Source: Aerococcus sp. 1KP-2016 (lineage in GTDB: Bacteria > Bacillota > Bacilli > Lactobacillales > Aerococcaceae). From it: a stretch of DNA of 32,738 bases. The notes under the pieces were generated by a model. The model worked only from the letters and a program-made list of their open reading frames with translations. It had not been told where the DNA came from and did no database searches. The stretch is from the NCBI RefSeq assembly GCF_002252085.1, contig NZ_NEEY01000019.1, positions 1 through 32,738 on the forward strand, in the 5' to 3' direction. Each line of letters opens with the position of its first letter. The stretch's first letter is position 1. The translations under genes were made by a program, and so were the position numbers. Below are positions 18,016-26,027 of the stretch, in pieces.

Positions 18016-19209
18016 ATGGAGAAAAAAGTAAATCGTTGGGTCATCCTGCTCGCAGCAGTAGTGACCAACTTATGTTTAGGTGCAGGTTATGTCTGGTCGG
18101 TATTCCAAGCGGCCTTACTCGAAGCAAACCCTGATTGGGCACAAACACAAACTGCTATTGCATATTCTATTTCATTCGCGATGGTGCCACTGGGTATGAT
18201 TCTATTTGGTCCAAAATTGGATGAACTTGGTCCCCGTCGCTTCGTGTTTATCGGTGGTATTTTATTTGGTTTAGGTATGTTCCTAACTGGTTTTGTAAAT
18301 TCAATTTACATGCTATACGTAACTTATGGTTTAATCTTAGGTTTAGGTATCGGTGCTGCCTATGGCGCGTCAACTTCTGTTGCGGCGAAATGGTTCCCCG
18401 ATAAAAAAGGTTTAGCTGGTGGTTTAACTGCTGCTGGTTTTGGACTTGGTCCACTAATTTTCGCACCAGTTGTACGTTGGATGTTAACAAGCTACGATAT
18501 TTACACTGTGTTCAAAATTTTAGGTATTATCTTACTAATCGTGATCTGCTTGGCGTCAACATTCATGCACAAAGCTCCAGCGGTTGAAACTTCTGGCGCT
18601 GCTACAGTTGCTGAAGGTAAGACTTACAAGGAAATGATGCGCGAGCCGAAGTTCTGGATCCTATGGTTAGTTTATACACTAGGTGCTACTGGTGGTATGA
18701 TGATTATTTCATCTGGTGCATCAATCGCAACCAACTACAACTTAGGTGATCCTGTTACTATCGTAATGGCGGTTTCAATTGCCAATACATTTGGTCGTAT
18801 CTTCTGGGGTACTGTTTCAGACAAGATTGGTCGTTACCAAACAGTTGTGGCAATGTTCATTGTCGTTGCTATCGGTCTATTCTTAGCACTTTCAAGCCCT
18901 AGCATGGGACCACTTGCCGGTACAGCAGGCTTGATGATGGTTGGTTTATCATTCGGTGGTTTCCTTGGTTCATTCCCAGGTATTACCGCAGAGAACTGGG
19001 GCGTGAAGAATGCCGGTACAAACTACGGCTGGATGTTTACAGCTTATGGAGTTGCCGCAGTATTCGGTCCAACAATCGGTTCATTAATCCTAGACGCAAC
19101 AGGTACGTACGCAACAGCCTACGTAATCGTTATCGGAATGGCTATCTTAGGTATCATCTTGCAACTACTTTACATGAAAAATATCGCAATGCCTAATCAA
19201 ACGGCATAA
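18016..19209 (+). CDS. MFS transporter, oxalate/formate antiporter (OFA) family
   Basis: This 397-residue protein has twelve predicted membrane helices. The OFA-type N-terminus (NLCLGAGYVWSVFQ) precedes the conserved SISFAMVPLGMILFGPKLDELGPR loop, with its MFS motif A, between helices 2 and 3. GAAYGASTSVAAKWFPDKKGLAGG is the OFA segment of helices 4-5. The family includes OxlT, which exchanges oxalate for formate. Many lactic-acid members have unknown substrates, and no oxalate-degrading gene is adjacent, so a monocarboxylate or other organic acid is equally possible. It is monocistronic, with GTGAGG before the ATG, an upstream cre box and its own terminator. Confidence 0.85.
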   Translation: MEKKVNRWVILLAAVVTNLCLGAGYVWSVFQAALLEANPDWAQTQTAIAYSISFAMVPLGMILFGPKLDELGPRRFVFIGGILFGLGMFLTGFVNSIYMLYVTYGLILGLGIGAAYGASTSVAAKWFPDKKGLAGGLTAAGFGLGPLIFAPVVRWMLTSYDIYTVFKILGIILLIVICLASTFMHKAPAVETSGAATVAEGKTYKEMMREPKFWILWLVYTLGATGGMMIISSGASIATNYNLGDPVTIVMAVSIANTFGRIFWGTVSDKIGRYQTVVAMFIVVAIGLFLALSSPSMGPLAGTAGLMMVGLSFGGFLGSFPGITAENWGVKNAGTNYGWMFTAYGVAAVFGPTIGSLILDATGTYATAYVIVIGMAILGIILQLLYMKNIAMPNQTA

Positions 19210-19214
19210 TGACA

Positions 19215-19258
19215 GCCAAGGTCTGGTGGGTTTCATACCCGAGGACCTTGGCTTTTTT
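19215..19258 (+). terminator. Terminator of the MFS gene
   Basis: Stem GCCAAGGTC (19215-19223) pairs with GACCTTGGC (19244-19252), with a nested GGGT/ACCC hairpin, and is followed by TTTTTT. It starts six bases after the stop. Confidence 0.92.
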
Positions 19259-19307
19259 GTGTGTATGGTTGCCGATTGGTTTGAATGGTGATCAGTCACG
19301 TCAACAA

Positions 19308-19416
19308 GGGTACTTTCTAAGCAAATAGTACCCTTTTTAACAAAATAGGGGAACTATTTCAAGCAATAGTATCCCTGTTAATGCGGTAAGGGTACTATTT
19401 ACTCGAATAGAATCCA
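19308..19416. repeat. Array of three palindromes with a 41 bp period
   Basis: Three inverted repeats share the 18-base ACTAT-N8-ATAGT design seen at 11195-11424. They start at 19312 (ACTTT...ATAGT), 19353 (ACTAT...ATAGT) and 19394 (ACTAT...ATAGA), exactly 41 bases apart. GGGT/ACCC or GGGA/TCCC flanks extend the stems. The outer two units each have one base off the core. As with the first array, it sits between the 3' ends of convergent genes. Confidence 0.88.
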
Positions 19417-19430
19417 CTTGCTCATTCGGA

Positions 19431-19456
19431 CGGTACAATTTGGCCAAAGTGTACCG
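19431..19456. repeat. 26-base near-perfect palindrome centred on GGCC
   Basis: CGGTACA at the left end and TGTACCG at the right frame a TTTGG-CCAAA centre. Twelve of thirteen base pairs match. It lies 15 bases after the three-unit palindrome array. No run of T follows, so it is not a standard terminator. It could be a protein-binding site or another repeat type. Confidence 0.6.
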
Positions 19457-19472
19457 GATTTAAGGTTATTAA

Positions 19473-19492
19473 GCGTGAAATACACGCCTTTT
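19473..19492 (+). terminator. Small terminator-like hairpin
   Basis: GCGTG (19473-19477), loop AAATA, then CACGC (19483-19487), followed by CTTTTT. It is a possible backup terminator for transcripts coming from the left. Confidence 0.5.
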
Positions 19493-19518
19493 TGTGTGTA
19501 TCCTCGTTTCAATATACT

Positions 19519-19553
19519 ATATAAAAAAGCACCCTTTATTCAGGATGCTTTTT
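19519..19553 (-). terminator. Bidirectional terminator downstream of the DUF1304 gene
   Basis: AAAAAGCA pairs with TGCTTTTT around a CCCTTTATTCAGGA centre. With A and T runs on both sides it can act on either strand. It lies 41 bases past the DUF1304 stop. Confidence 0.75.
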
Positions 19554-19593
19554 GAGTGGCCAGCCCACCAGCAGTTGGCGGAATTGAGAGATA

Positions 19594-19953
19594 TTAAAAG
19601 AAAGTCGAGATGAGTGCGATAATAGCTAAGCCACCCTGAGTTAGTATAATCTTTTTATCACTAGTCAAACCACCATAAATCGCGACTAAGATAATATAAA
19701 TCAAGAGTAAGCGGCTGATTTCGATTGGCGCAGAGGCGAAATAGACTGCATAGAGCAAGCACAGACCGATGAGACCGTTATAGATGCCTTGGTTTTTGAA
19801 CAAAGTATTGAGCGACTTGCCTTTGAGCTCTGCCTCGCTCATTTTGAAAACGCGCTGAGTTGCGACGGAAGTGGTTGCGAATGTTTCTAAATACATAATA
19901 TAGAAGAATTCTAGGGCAACCAAGGTGATGAGCATTGTTGAGAGAATAGACAT
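19594..19953 (-). CDS. DUF1304 family small membrane protein
   Basis: This 119-residue protein has four predicted membrane helices. The family-defining TLFKNQGIYNG segment lies at about residues 49-59, and an FFYIMYLETF motif at the end of helix 1. DUF1304 proteins are small inner-membrane proteins without an established function. A good ribosome site (GGAGG) precedes the ATG, and the gene appears to stand alone, convergent with the MFS gene and divergent from the AraC-type regulator. Length is normal for the family. Confidence 0.85.
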   Translation of the reverse strand: MSILSTMLITLVALEFFYIMYLETFATTSVATQRVFKMSEAELKGKSLNTLFKNQGIYNGLIGLCLLYAVYFASAPIEISRLLLIYIILVAIYGGLTSDKKIILTQGGLAIIALISTFF

Positions 19954-20008
19954 TGTACAGCCTCCAATTTCATGGTAATTACCCTTATTTTAGCACAAGT
20001 GATGTAAA

Positions 20009-20047
20009 ATGCTGAAACCTCATGAATGAATTACGATGCTGAAACCT
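20009..20047. repeat. Direct repeat in a divergent promoter region
   Basis: ATGCTGAAACCT occurs at 20009-20020 and again at 20036-20047, 27 bases apart, between the divergent DUF1304 and araC genes. Paired direct repeats are the usual layout of AraC-family binding sites, so autoregulation or control of the DUF1304 gene is possible. This is inference from position. Confidence 0.45.
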
Positions 20048-20174
20048 ACGCCTCTATTTATTACTTGCTAAAGTAGGCATTGAATCCCTTTTTCAAGTCG
20101 ATATTTTCTCGTGAAAAATGTCAAGTATAACGTTTGCCTCTTTGCTATCATGTAATTATGAAAGGAGGGGTAAG

Positions 20175-21048
20175 ATGCTAAGAGAATTAAATCAAGTAAT
20201 TGACTATATCGAAGCGCATTTAACCGATGACCTATTTCTTGACCGGATATCTCATTTTGCTGGTGTTTCAGACTACCATTTTCGCACAGTATTTTTACAT
20301 CTTTCAGGTATGACCTTAAATGATTATGTCAAAAACAGAAAATTATCGGAAGCCAATAAAGATTTATTAAATGGTGAAAAGGTAATGGATGTTGCCTTCA
20401 AATATGGTTATCAATCAATGGACGGCTTTACGAGGGCTTTTAAAAAATGGGCCGGATTTTTACCATCAGAAGTCTCGAACAAAAGAATCAGCAAATCATT
20501 TCCCAAACTTTCATTTGTAATCACTGTAAAAGGAGGAAATTCTATGGAATTTAGAATCGAAGAAAAGCCAGCATTTAATCTGGTTGGGGTCAGCAAACGC
20601 GTCCCTTTACAATTTGAAGGTGTGAATAATGAAATTGTGAAACTAGCTATGAGCATAACGGAGGATCAAAGAAAGGAAATGCACGCCCTCCAAAATCTAG
20701 CGCCTATGGAAATCGTCAATGCATCTTTTCAAAGTGATACAGATTTTCGAAAAGAGGAAGGTGAACTAACCCATTTGATAGGTGTATTAACCATTGAAAA
20801 TCAAATCAGCGACCAATTAGATATAGTCCCAGTAAATGCACTCACTTGGGCTGTATTCCCCAACCAAGGTCCATTTCCATCTACCCTCCAAGATACCATG
20901 GCACGAACTTACTCAGAATGGCTACCATCGTCAGATTATGAATTAGTCAATGCGCCCTCATTTTCATTTCCGAAAATGGGAGCATCGAGAAAATTATGCC
21001 TATAGTGAAATTTGGCTACCCGTCCAAAAAAATAAAACTCAGATATAA
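20175..21048 (+). CDS. AraC-family regulator with GyrI-like effector domain (3' end frameshifted)
   Basis: Residues 1-100 form two AraC helix-turn-helix motifs (FLDRISHFAGVSDYHFRTVF, then VMDVAFKYGYQSMDGFTRAF). Residues from about 120 form a GyrI-like small-molecule-binding domain. I start at ATG 20175 because AAAGGAGGGG lies just before it; the longer frame from 20118 adds junk. The uninterrupted frame stops at 21005 after an unlikely tail. Shifting at about 20978-20983 (AAAATGGGAGC) restores HRENYAYSEIWLPVQKN, the normal end of this domain, stopping at 21048. Such regulators respond to drugs or toxins by BmrR-type binding. The break removes the last 25 or so residues if real. Confidence 0.82.
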
Positions 21049-21140
21049 GTAGACTTCATCGCAATAAAATGATACCCTCAAGAAAAAGTATCATATAAGG
21101 TATTTATTTAACAAATATCCACTATATTTTAAACAAGTTA

Positions 21141-21181
21141 TCTCAAAAAAAGCATCCCGAAATCGGGATGCTTTTTTGAGA
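21141..21181 (+). terminator. Strong terminator after the AraC-type gene
   Basis: TCTC, seven A residues and GCATCCCGA (21141-21160) pair with TCGGGATGC, six T residues and GAGA (21163-21181), leaving a two-base loop. The long A/T flanks let it work in both directions. It abuts the IS21 target duplication, so the element inserted just past the transcription unit. Confidence 0.93.
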
Positions 21182-21187
21182 TAATTG

Positions 21188-21192
21188 GTAGT
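21188..21192. repeat. Target-site duplication of the IS21 element (left copy)
   Basis: GTAGT directly precedes the left end. The matching copy is at 23550-23554, directly after the right end. Confidence 0.75.
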
Positions 21193-21326
21193 TGTTTATG
21201 GCAATATAAAAGTACAGAAGATTGCAACGAAAAAGTACATAGCCTAGCAATAAAAAAAGGCCTTGTTAGCCTCCCAATAATCCTCTAAAGTTTAAGTTAC
21301 GACGCTTAACTTGGAGGTAGAAAAGG

Positions 21327-22751
21327 ATGCTAACAATGACCGATATTAATACTATCAAAAATCTACGGAATAATCACGATAAATCAATTAATGAAATTGC
21401 TAATACATTAGATATTAATTGGCGTACTGCTAAAAAGTATGCCGATAATGCCATCCTCCCTGGAGAAAAGAGTACGAAAAAATCAGGGATGATGTACGAT
21501 GAAGAATGGGGAGACATCGTCTCCTTGTGGTTAGAAGAAGACTATCGTCTTCCTAAGAAAAAGAGAAGAACAAATAAAAATTATTTCAAATTTCTAAAGG
21601 AACTAAGTTTTCCTGGGTCTTATCGCACAGTTTGTAATTACGTACAAGAATGGAAAAGTACACACCATAATGATATACCAGCTGCGGGCTATGAGCGTTT
21701 AGAACACCCACCGGCTGAAGCACAACTCGATTTTGGAACGATGGAAGTTGAACATGAAGGATCTTTTAAGGACGTAAAAGCACTAATACTCAGCACTCCT
21801 TATAGTAATTCTGGATTCGCCGTAGCTCTACCCAGTGAAAATCAGGAATGCTTATTGACTGGGATGAAACAGATTTTTACTCAAATGGGCTGTGTGCCTC
21901 GGAAAATTCGAATTGATAATATGACAACTGCCGTTGTCAAACCAAAATCAAAATTTGAAGATCCGATATTAACCGACGAATTCCAACAGTTTGCGATACA
22001 TTATGGTTTTCAAGTACAGGTTTGTAATCCTGCGAGTGGTCATGAAAAAGGAAGTGTAGAAAATAAAGTTGGTTATGTAAGGTATAATTTCTTCTCGGAA
22101 ACACCAATAATGAAAGACTTCACTTCATTAAATCACGAGTTAGAGAAAAAAATGATTGAGAAGCGCCAAGAAAAACATTATGAAAAAAAACAAACGATTG
22201 AATCACTTTGGCAAGAGGAAAAACAGGTTTGTCTAGCATTACCAGATGAAGATTATCCCGTATTCAAAGAGGTTATCGTACGTGCTAATAAATTAAATGA
22301 AATCAAATTGGATAATGCTTTAATACATATCCACAACTCATGGCGTCATGGGAATCTATACGCTTATCTGACGTGGGATAAATATCGAATTGTGACTCAA
22401 AATGGTGAAATCATACAAGAAGATTTCCGACCGTATTTATACCGAAAACGAGCGATTGATTGGTACACAATCCTCAAGGATTGGAGACAACGTTTGTCTA
22501 AGATTTCTTATTCTCGTTACTGGAAATATCTTCCCGGTCGGATTCAAGCCTATTTGAGAATCGATAATCTGCGCTTACTTTATCAAAGAATTGATCGATT
22601 ATTGGACTTACTTGTCACTCACACGATGATTGAATTAAACGAGCGGTTCTATGAGCTCGTCACTGAAGAAAATGAAGAGAGTATCAGTGATGTGAACTGG
22701 CAAGGCTATGATGCCTTGGTGAAACCTCGTACCAATGAGGTGAGTGTATGA
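21327..22751 (+). CDS. istA: IS21-family transposase IstA
   Basis: This 474-residue transposase has an N-terminal helix-turn-helix (INEIANTLDINWRTAKKYA, about 21-39) that binds the element's ends. A DDE integrase core follows, with Asp135 (QLDFG), Asp197 (RIDNMTT) and Glu245 (KGSVENK). All three catalytic residues are present and the length is normal. The ATG follows GGAGG. Its end overlaps istB by 4 bases (ATGA), the standard coupled arrangement of IS21 elements. Confidence 0.95.
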   Translation: MLTMTDINTIKNLRNNHDKSINEIANTLDINWRTAKKYADNAILPGEKSTKKSGMMYDEEWGDIVSLWLEEDYRLPKKKRRTNKNYFKFLKELSFPGSYRTVCNYVQEWKSTHHNDIPAAGYERLEHPPAEAQLDFGTMEVEHEGSFKDVKALILSTPYSNSGFAVALPSENQECLLTGMKQIFTQMGCVPRKIRIDNMTTAVVKPKSKFEDPILTDEFQQFAIHYGFQVQVCNPASGHEKGSVENKVGYVRYNFFSETPIMKDFTSLNHELEKKMIEKRQEKHYEKKQTIESLWQEEKQVCLALPDEDYPVFKEVIVRANKLNEIKLDNALIHIHNSWRHGNLYAYLTWDKYRIVTQNGEIIQEDFRPYLYRKRAIDWYTILKDWRQRLSKISYSRYWKYLPGRIQAYLRIDNLRLLYQRIDRLLDLLVTHTMIELNERFYELVTEENEESISDVNWQGYDALVKPRTNEVSV

Positions 22752-23473
22752 ACCATACTTTAGAATCCGTTTGTAGAGAATTACGACTAAGTCGTATACC
22801 TAGTTTAATTGATTCAGTTGAAGTTTCAAATAAAGAAGAATGGTTACTTGAGTTATTAATTCGTGAGGTTGAGGCTAAAGAAGAACGACGAATCCAGCGT
22901 TTAATTAAACAAGCGAAATTTTCAAGTCACAAAACCCTTGAAATGTTTGAATGGCACAACCAAATACTTGTACAAGATGAAAATACGAAAGAGCAGCTAA
23001 CCTCTTTAGATTTTATTCAATCTCGCCAGAATGTAGTGTGCATTGGTGCCCCAGGTACTGGAAAGACACACTTAGCAACTGCATTGGGGTATAAAGCTTG
23101 TCAAGAAGGAATTGAAACGCGATTTTGGCGTGTGAGTGATCTTGTCATCGAATTAGAGAAGGCATGGAAAGAAAATCAATTAGAACGTTTCAAAAAGAAG
23201 TTTAACCGAGTTCAACTGATTATCTTAGACGAAATGGGCTATGTTCCATTTAATAAAAATGGTTCAGAATTACTTTTTCAATTAATTAGTGATTGGTATG
23301 AAACTAAAAGTATCATCATTACTTCCAATTTAGAGTTTAGCAGTTGGAACAAGGTATTTATTGATCCGCGCCTAACCTCGGCGCTAGTGGATCGTCTTAT
23401 TCATCATTCACATATATTAACCTTTACAGGTGAAAGTTATCGATTGAAAAATGCTTTATCAAAAACAGAATAA
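22748..23473 (+). CDS. istB: IS21-family helper ATPase IstB
   Basis: This 241-residue AAA+ ATPase of the DnaC/IstB type has Walker A GAPGTGKT at 100-107 and Walker B IILDEMG at about 158-164. The C-terminal TGESYRLKN tail is typical of IstB. It assembles on target DNA and directs IstA to it. Length and motifs are complete. Confidence 0.95.
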   Translation: MNHTLESVCRELRLSRIPSLIDSVEVSNKEEWLLELLIREVEAKEERRIQRLIKQAKFSSHKTLEMFEWHNQILVQDENTKEQLTSLDFIQSRQNVVCIGAPGTGKTHLATALGYKACQEGIETRFWRVSDLVIELEKAWKENQLERFKKKFNRVQLIILDEMGYVPFNKNGSELLFQLISDWYETKSIIITSNLEFSSWNKVFIDPRLTSALVDRLIHHSHILTFTGESYRLKNALSKTE

Positions 23474-23554
23474 TTAAACGGAAACTATTGGGTGGCAACA
23501 TTGTGTATTTTTCGTTGCAAAACTATGTACTTCTCTATTGCAAAACACAGTAGT

Positions 23555-23802
23555 TGTTTTCTTGCAAAAACACCAGCCAATAATATATCTGTAACTCTCT
23601 TCGTTCGTACAGTTGTATTAACGTTTTGAGAATTCTATACTTGAAAATAATGAGTAATTAATACCTACCAATCCTTTAATATCAATAATTCTAAAATATA
23701 AAAATACTTCTATGATGATACAAAACCATCATTTTGGATACAACTGACACCAATTAACACCACAAAATAGACTAGTCTAGCTTTTAAATTAAACTATCGC
23801 AG
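23555..23802. other. Intergenic region between IS21 and the cargo genes
   Basis: AT-rich, without a supported gene. A 6-bp hairpin ATGATG/CATCAT at about 23713-23735 could weakly end the cargo operon on the minus strand. TAGACTAGTCTA (23768-23779) is a perfect 12-base palindrome just past the last cargo gene. No clear attachment site is recognisable. Confidence 0.35.
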
Positions 23803-24993
23803 CTATAGATTTAAATATTTCAATAGCACTAAGCATGTGGCTAAATGTTTAGAACTATTTTTTAATCTTGTTGCAGCAACTTTATCTTCGTCTTCTAAAA
23901 AATCTATAGTAACTCTATATAGAGTATTCGCATCTTTTATTTTTTCTTTCATCAATTCAATTCTTTCGGGTAAATTCTCCACACTTGAAAATTCATCAAA
24001 TAGGATTGATAAGCTTTCCCAGTATTGATGTTCTAAATCAACAAAAGAAACTGAGTCTAAATCCTGGCTCTCTATATAATTATCTATCTGAGTACTACTT
24101 AATAAATCATTGATACTAATATCTTCACATTCCAACATACCATACATGTCATCTAACATTATATTACTTAAAAGCGGAATACTAGTATACCTTTTTTTTC
24201 TTCTACCAAAAGAAGATGTTAAATCAAACCTGCTCTTTTGAAATTTTCTTAGTGTATTAAACCAACCTGATGCGACATAGTCACAACCTAACATAGAAAA
24301 TAAAATAGAATTCATAAAGCTATATCCAATAATCATCTTAAACCCTAATTTTTGTAACTGATATATAGTATTTAAAATATTCGCTAACCAATTAGCATCG
24401 ATTTCTTCATAATTACTATCATTATTAACTTCATGACATAGTGTTAAATAAATATAATCTCTAACCTCACATTGATCCTCTATTTCATCAATCAATTCTT
24501 TAACATTTTCTTTACTTGCGAAAAAAGAAGTTTGTAGTAATAAAGATAATGCATAACTATCTGACTCAAAATTTTCAACACAATAATTATATATATCAAC
24601 GGAATAATCAAAATGCCAATCTATTGCTTCTATATGAAACCCTGGCGCTATCAAAGTATTAGAAATTTTCTTACTATTTTCAGCATGAAAATCCAAATAG
24701 TTTAAAACATTTTCATTTTTCCTTCTCCAATCACGTCTTGCTACATTAGATGGAAATAGTGGAATGTCTTCTAATTTTTTTAAGACTGTAGAATCATAAG
24801 TAGAATAATAAAATTGAGGATCAAGAAATGAATTATCTCTACTAATAACTGAACTTCTACTTACATAGTCTTCTATTGAATCTAGTGATTCATCGTTTAA
24901 TGAAAAAATAACTCCATTCAGATTGTTATCTGTTATCCCATCATCTATTTTTTTCCCTTTAGCAGGCCCATGTTGAGCAATTAGTTTTGTCAT
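23803..24993 (-). CDS. Unknown protein with TIM-barrel-like organisation, partner of the kinase
   Basis: I do not recognise this 396-residue protein as a named family. Alternating hydrophobic strands and helices run through residues 25-250: LNGVIFSL, then NTLIAPGF, then SLLLQTSFFAS, then DYIYLTLCHEV. They end with GFKMIIGYSFMNSILFSMLG and CDYVASGWFNTLRKF. The last block, a strand, a turn, a helix and a second strand ending in GW, resembles the closing half of TIM-barrel enzymes. No catalytic motif is certain. The C-terminal 130 residues are acidic and helical. Its start overlaps the kinase stop by 4 bases, so the two are translationally coupled and probably work together. No membrane segment or signal peptide is seen. 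Confidence 0.55.
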   Translation of the reverse strand: MTKLIAQHGPAKGKKIDDGITDNNLNGVIFSLNDESLDSIEDYVSRSSVISRDNSFLDPQFYYSTYDSTVLKKLEDIPLFPSNVARRDWRRKNENVLNYLDFHAENSKKISNTLIAPGFHIEAIDWHFDYSVDIYNYCVENFESDSYALSLLLQTSFFASKENVKELIDEIEDQCEVRDYIYLTLCHEVNNDSNYEEIDANWLANILNTIYQLQKLGFKMIIGYSFMNSILFSMLGCDYVASGWFNTLRKFQKSRFDLTSSFGRRKKRYTSIPLLSNIMLDDMYGMLECEDISINDLLSSTQIDNYIESQDLDSVSFVDLEHQYWESLSILFDEFSSVENLPERIELMKEKIKDANTLYRVTIDFLEDEDKVAATRLKNSSKHLATCLVLLKYLNL

Positions 24994-26027
24994 TTCTTCT
25001 GTAAACCTCCTTCAATACTTTTCATTGAATCCATAAATGCATCCACAGATTCAAATCTGTTTCTATCATCAATTTGAACCAATTTATGCATAATTCTCCA
25101 AATTTGCTCATTTGAATCAGTCTCTTCCACTATATTATAATAAGCATCTTCATATTCTCTATTATACTTTTTTAATAATTCTTCATGAGGTACAGTTCTG
25201 TTGCCCCCTGTGATCATTATATTTTGTAATGGATTAAATCCTAACATTATTTCCAATGCTATTATTCCCACAGCGTACAAGTCACTTTTAAAAGTTGTAT
25301 GCTTAGAATTTCCAAAGTACTGCTCTGGTGACATATAACTCAACTTCCCCATTCTCATCATTGATTGAGTAACTTGGTCATCATCATCCATTTTTATTAT
25401 TCCTGGGTCTATCACTATATATTTTGTATTCATACACATTATATTATCTGGGGATATATCTCTGTGTACAATTCCATGTGTTTTTAATTTATTAATGATC
25501 TCAGCTAACTGAAAAAGAAAATCTACTGTATATTCAAGTCTGTTTTCTATAGTTATCTCTTCAATTACTTTTTCTAAAGTTTCACCATCAACAAACTCTT
25601 CAATTAAATAACCAAAAAAAGAACCCTCCACATAGATTTCTTTTTCAGAATAAAATAGCGCAGGGAAACAGTCTAATGACTCTATTACACATGCATTGAC
25701 ATATCTGTTGAAACATTTTCTATGAAATAAAATACGTTCAATAACTGATTCACTTTGATACTGAATCGATTCAATCTCATCAATATTATCTATTAACTCA
25801 TCAAGAGTTGTATATTTTTTTATATTTTCTAAACCTATATCTTCTGTCAATCCATCTAAATAATTGAAAAATTTTACTATATAAATAGGCTTTCCTACAG
25901 AATTTAGTATGGTAAAAGTTCTCGATTGACCTCTCTTTGGATTGCTTCTTATACTATAATTTTCATTGTATTCGATTTCATTCATAGCATTTTCTATTAC
26001 ATCAGCAAAATTCATATGAGCTATCAT
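24990..26027 (-). CDS. Serine/threonine-type protein kinase
   Basis: This 345-residue single-domain kinase has ATP-anchoring Lys52 (IYIVKFF), a catalytic loop HRDISPDN at 188-195 with Asp190 and Asn195, and MSPEQ at 232-236 for the activation segment end. KSDLYAVGIIALE at 247-259 is subdomain IX. The metal-binding DFG is replaced by DPG at 207-209, with the Asp kept, so it is likely active. No membrane helix or PASTA repeats follow, so it is a cytosolic kinase unlike housekeeping PrkC. It overlaps the nuclease-like gene by 26 bases and the TIM-barrel-like gene by 4. ATG 26027 immediately follows AAAGGAG; ATG 26015 is an alternative start with longer spacing. Confidence 0.85.
   Translation of the reverse strand: MIAHMNFADVIENAMNEIEYNENYSIRSNPKRGQSRTFTILNSVGKPIYIVKFFNYLDGLTEDIGLENIKKYTTLDELIDNIDEIESIQYQSESVIERILFHRKCFNRYVNACVIESLDCFPALFYSEKEIYVEGSFFGYLIEEFVDGETLEKVIEEITIENRLEYTVDFLFQLAEIINKLKTHGIVHRDISPDNIMCMNTKYIVIDPGIIKMDDDDQVTQSMMRMGKLSYMSPEQYFGNSKHTTFKSDLYAVGIIALEIMLGFNPLQNIMITGGNRTVPHEELLKKYNREYEDAYYNIVEETDSNEQIWRIMHKLVQIDDRNRFESVDAFMDSMKSIEGGLQKK

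Larger units (their letters stand above)
21193..23549 (+). mobile_element. Complete IS21-family insertion sequence
   Basis: The element is about 2357 bases long, with istA and istB in the same direction. The ends are imperfect inverted repeats beginning TGTTTATGGCAATA on the left and, reversed, TGTGTTTTGCAATA on the right. Each end carries internal transposase-binding blocks containing GAAGTACATAG-like and TTGCAACGAAAAA sequences. It is flanked by the 5-base direct repeat GTAGT at 21188-21192 and 23550-23554, a normal IS21-type target duplication. Both genes are intact, so it may still be active. Confidence 0.9.
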
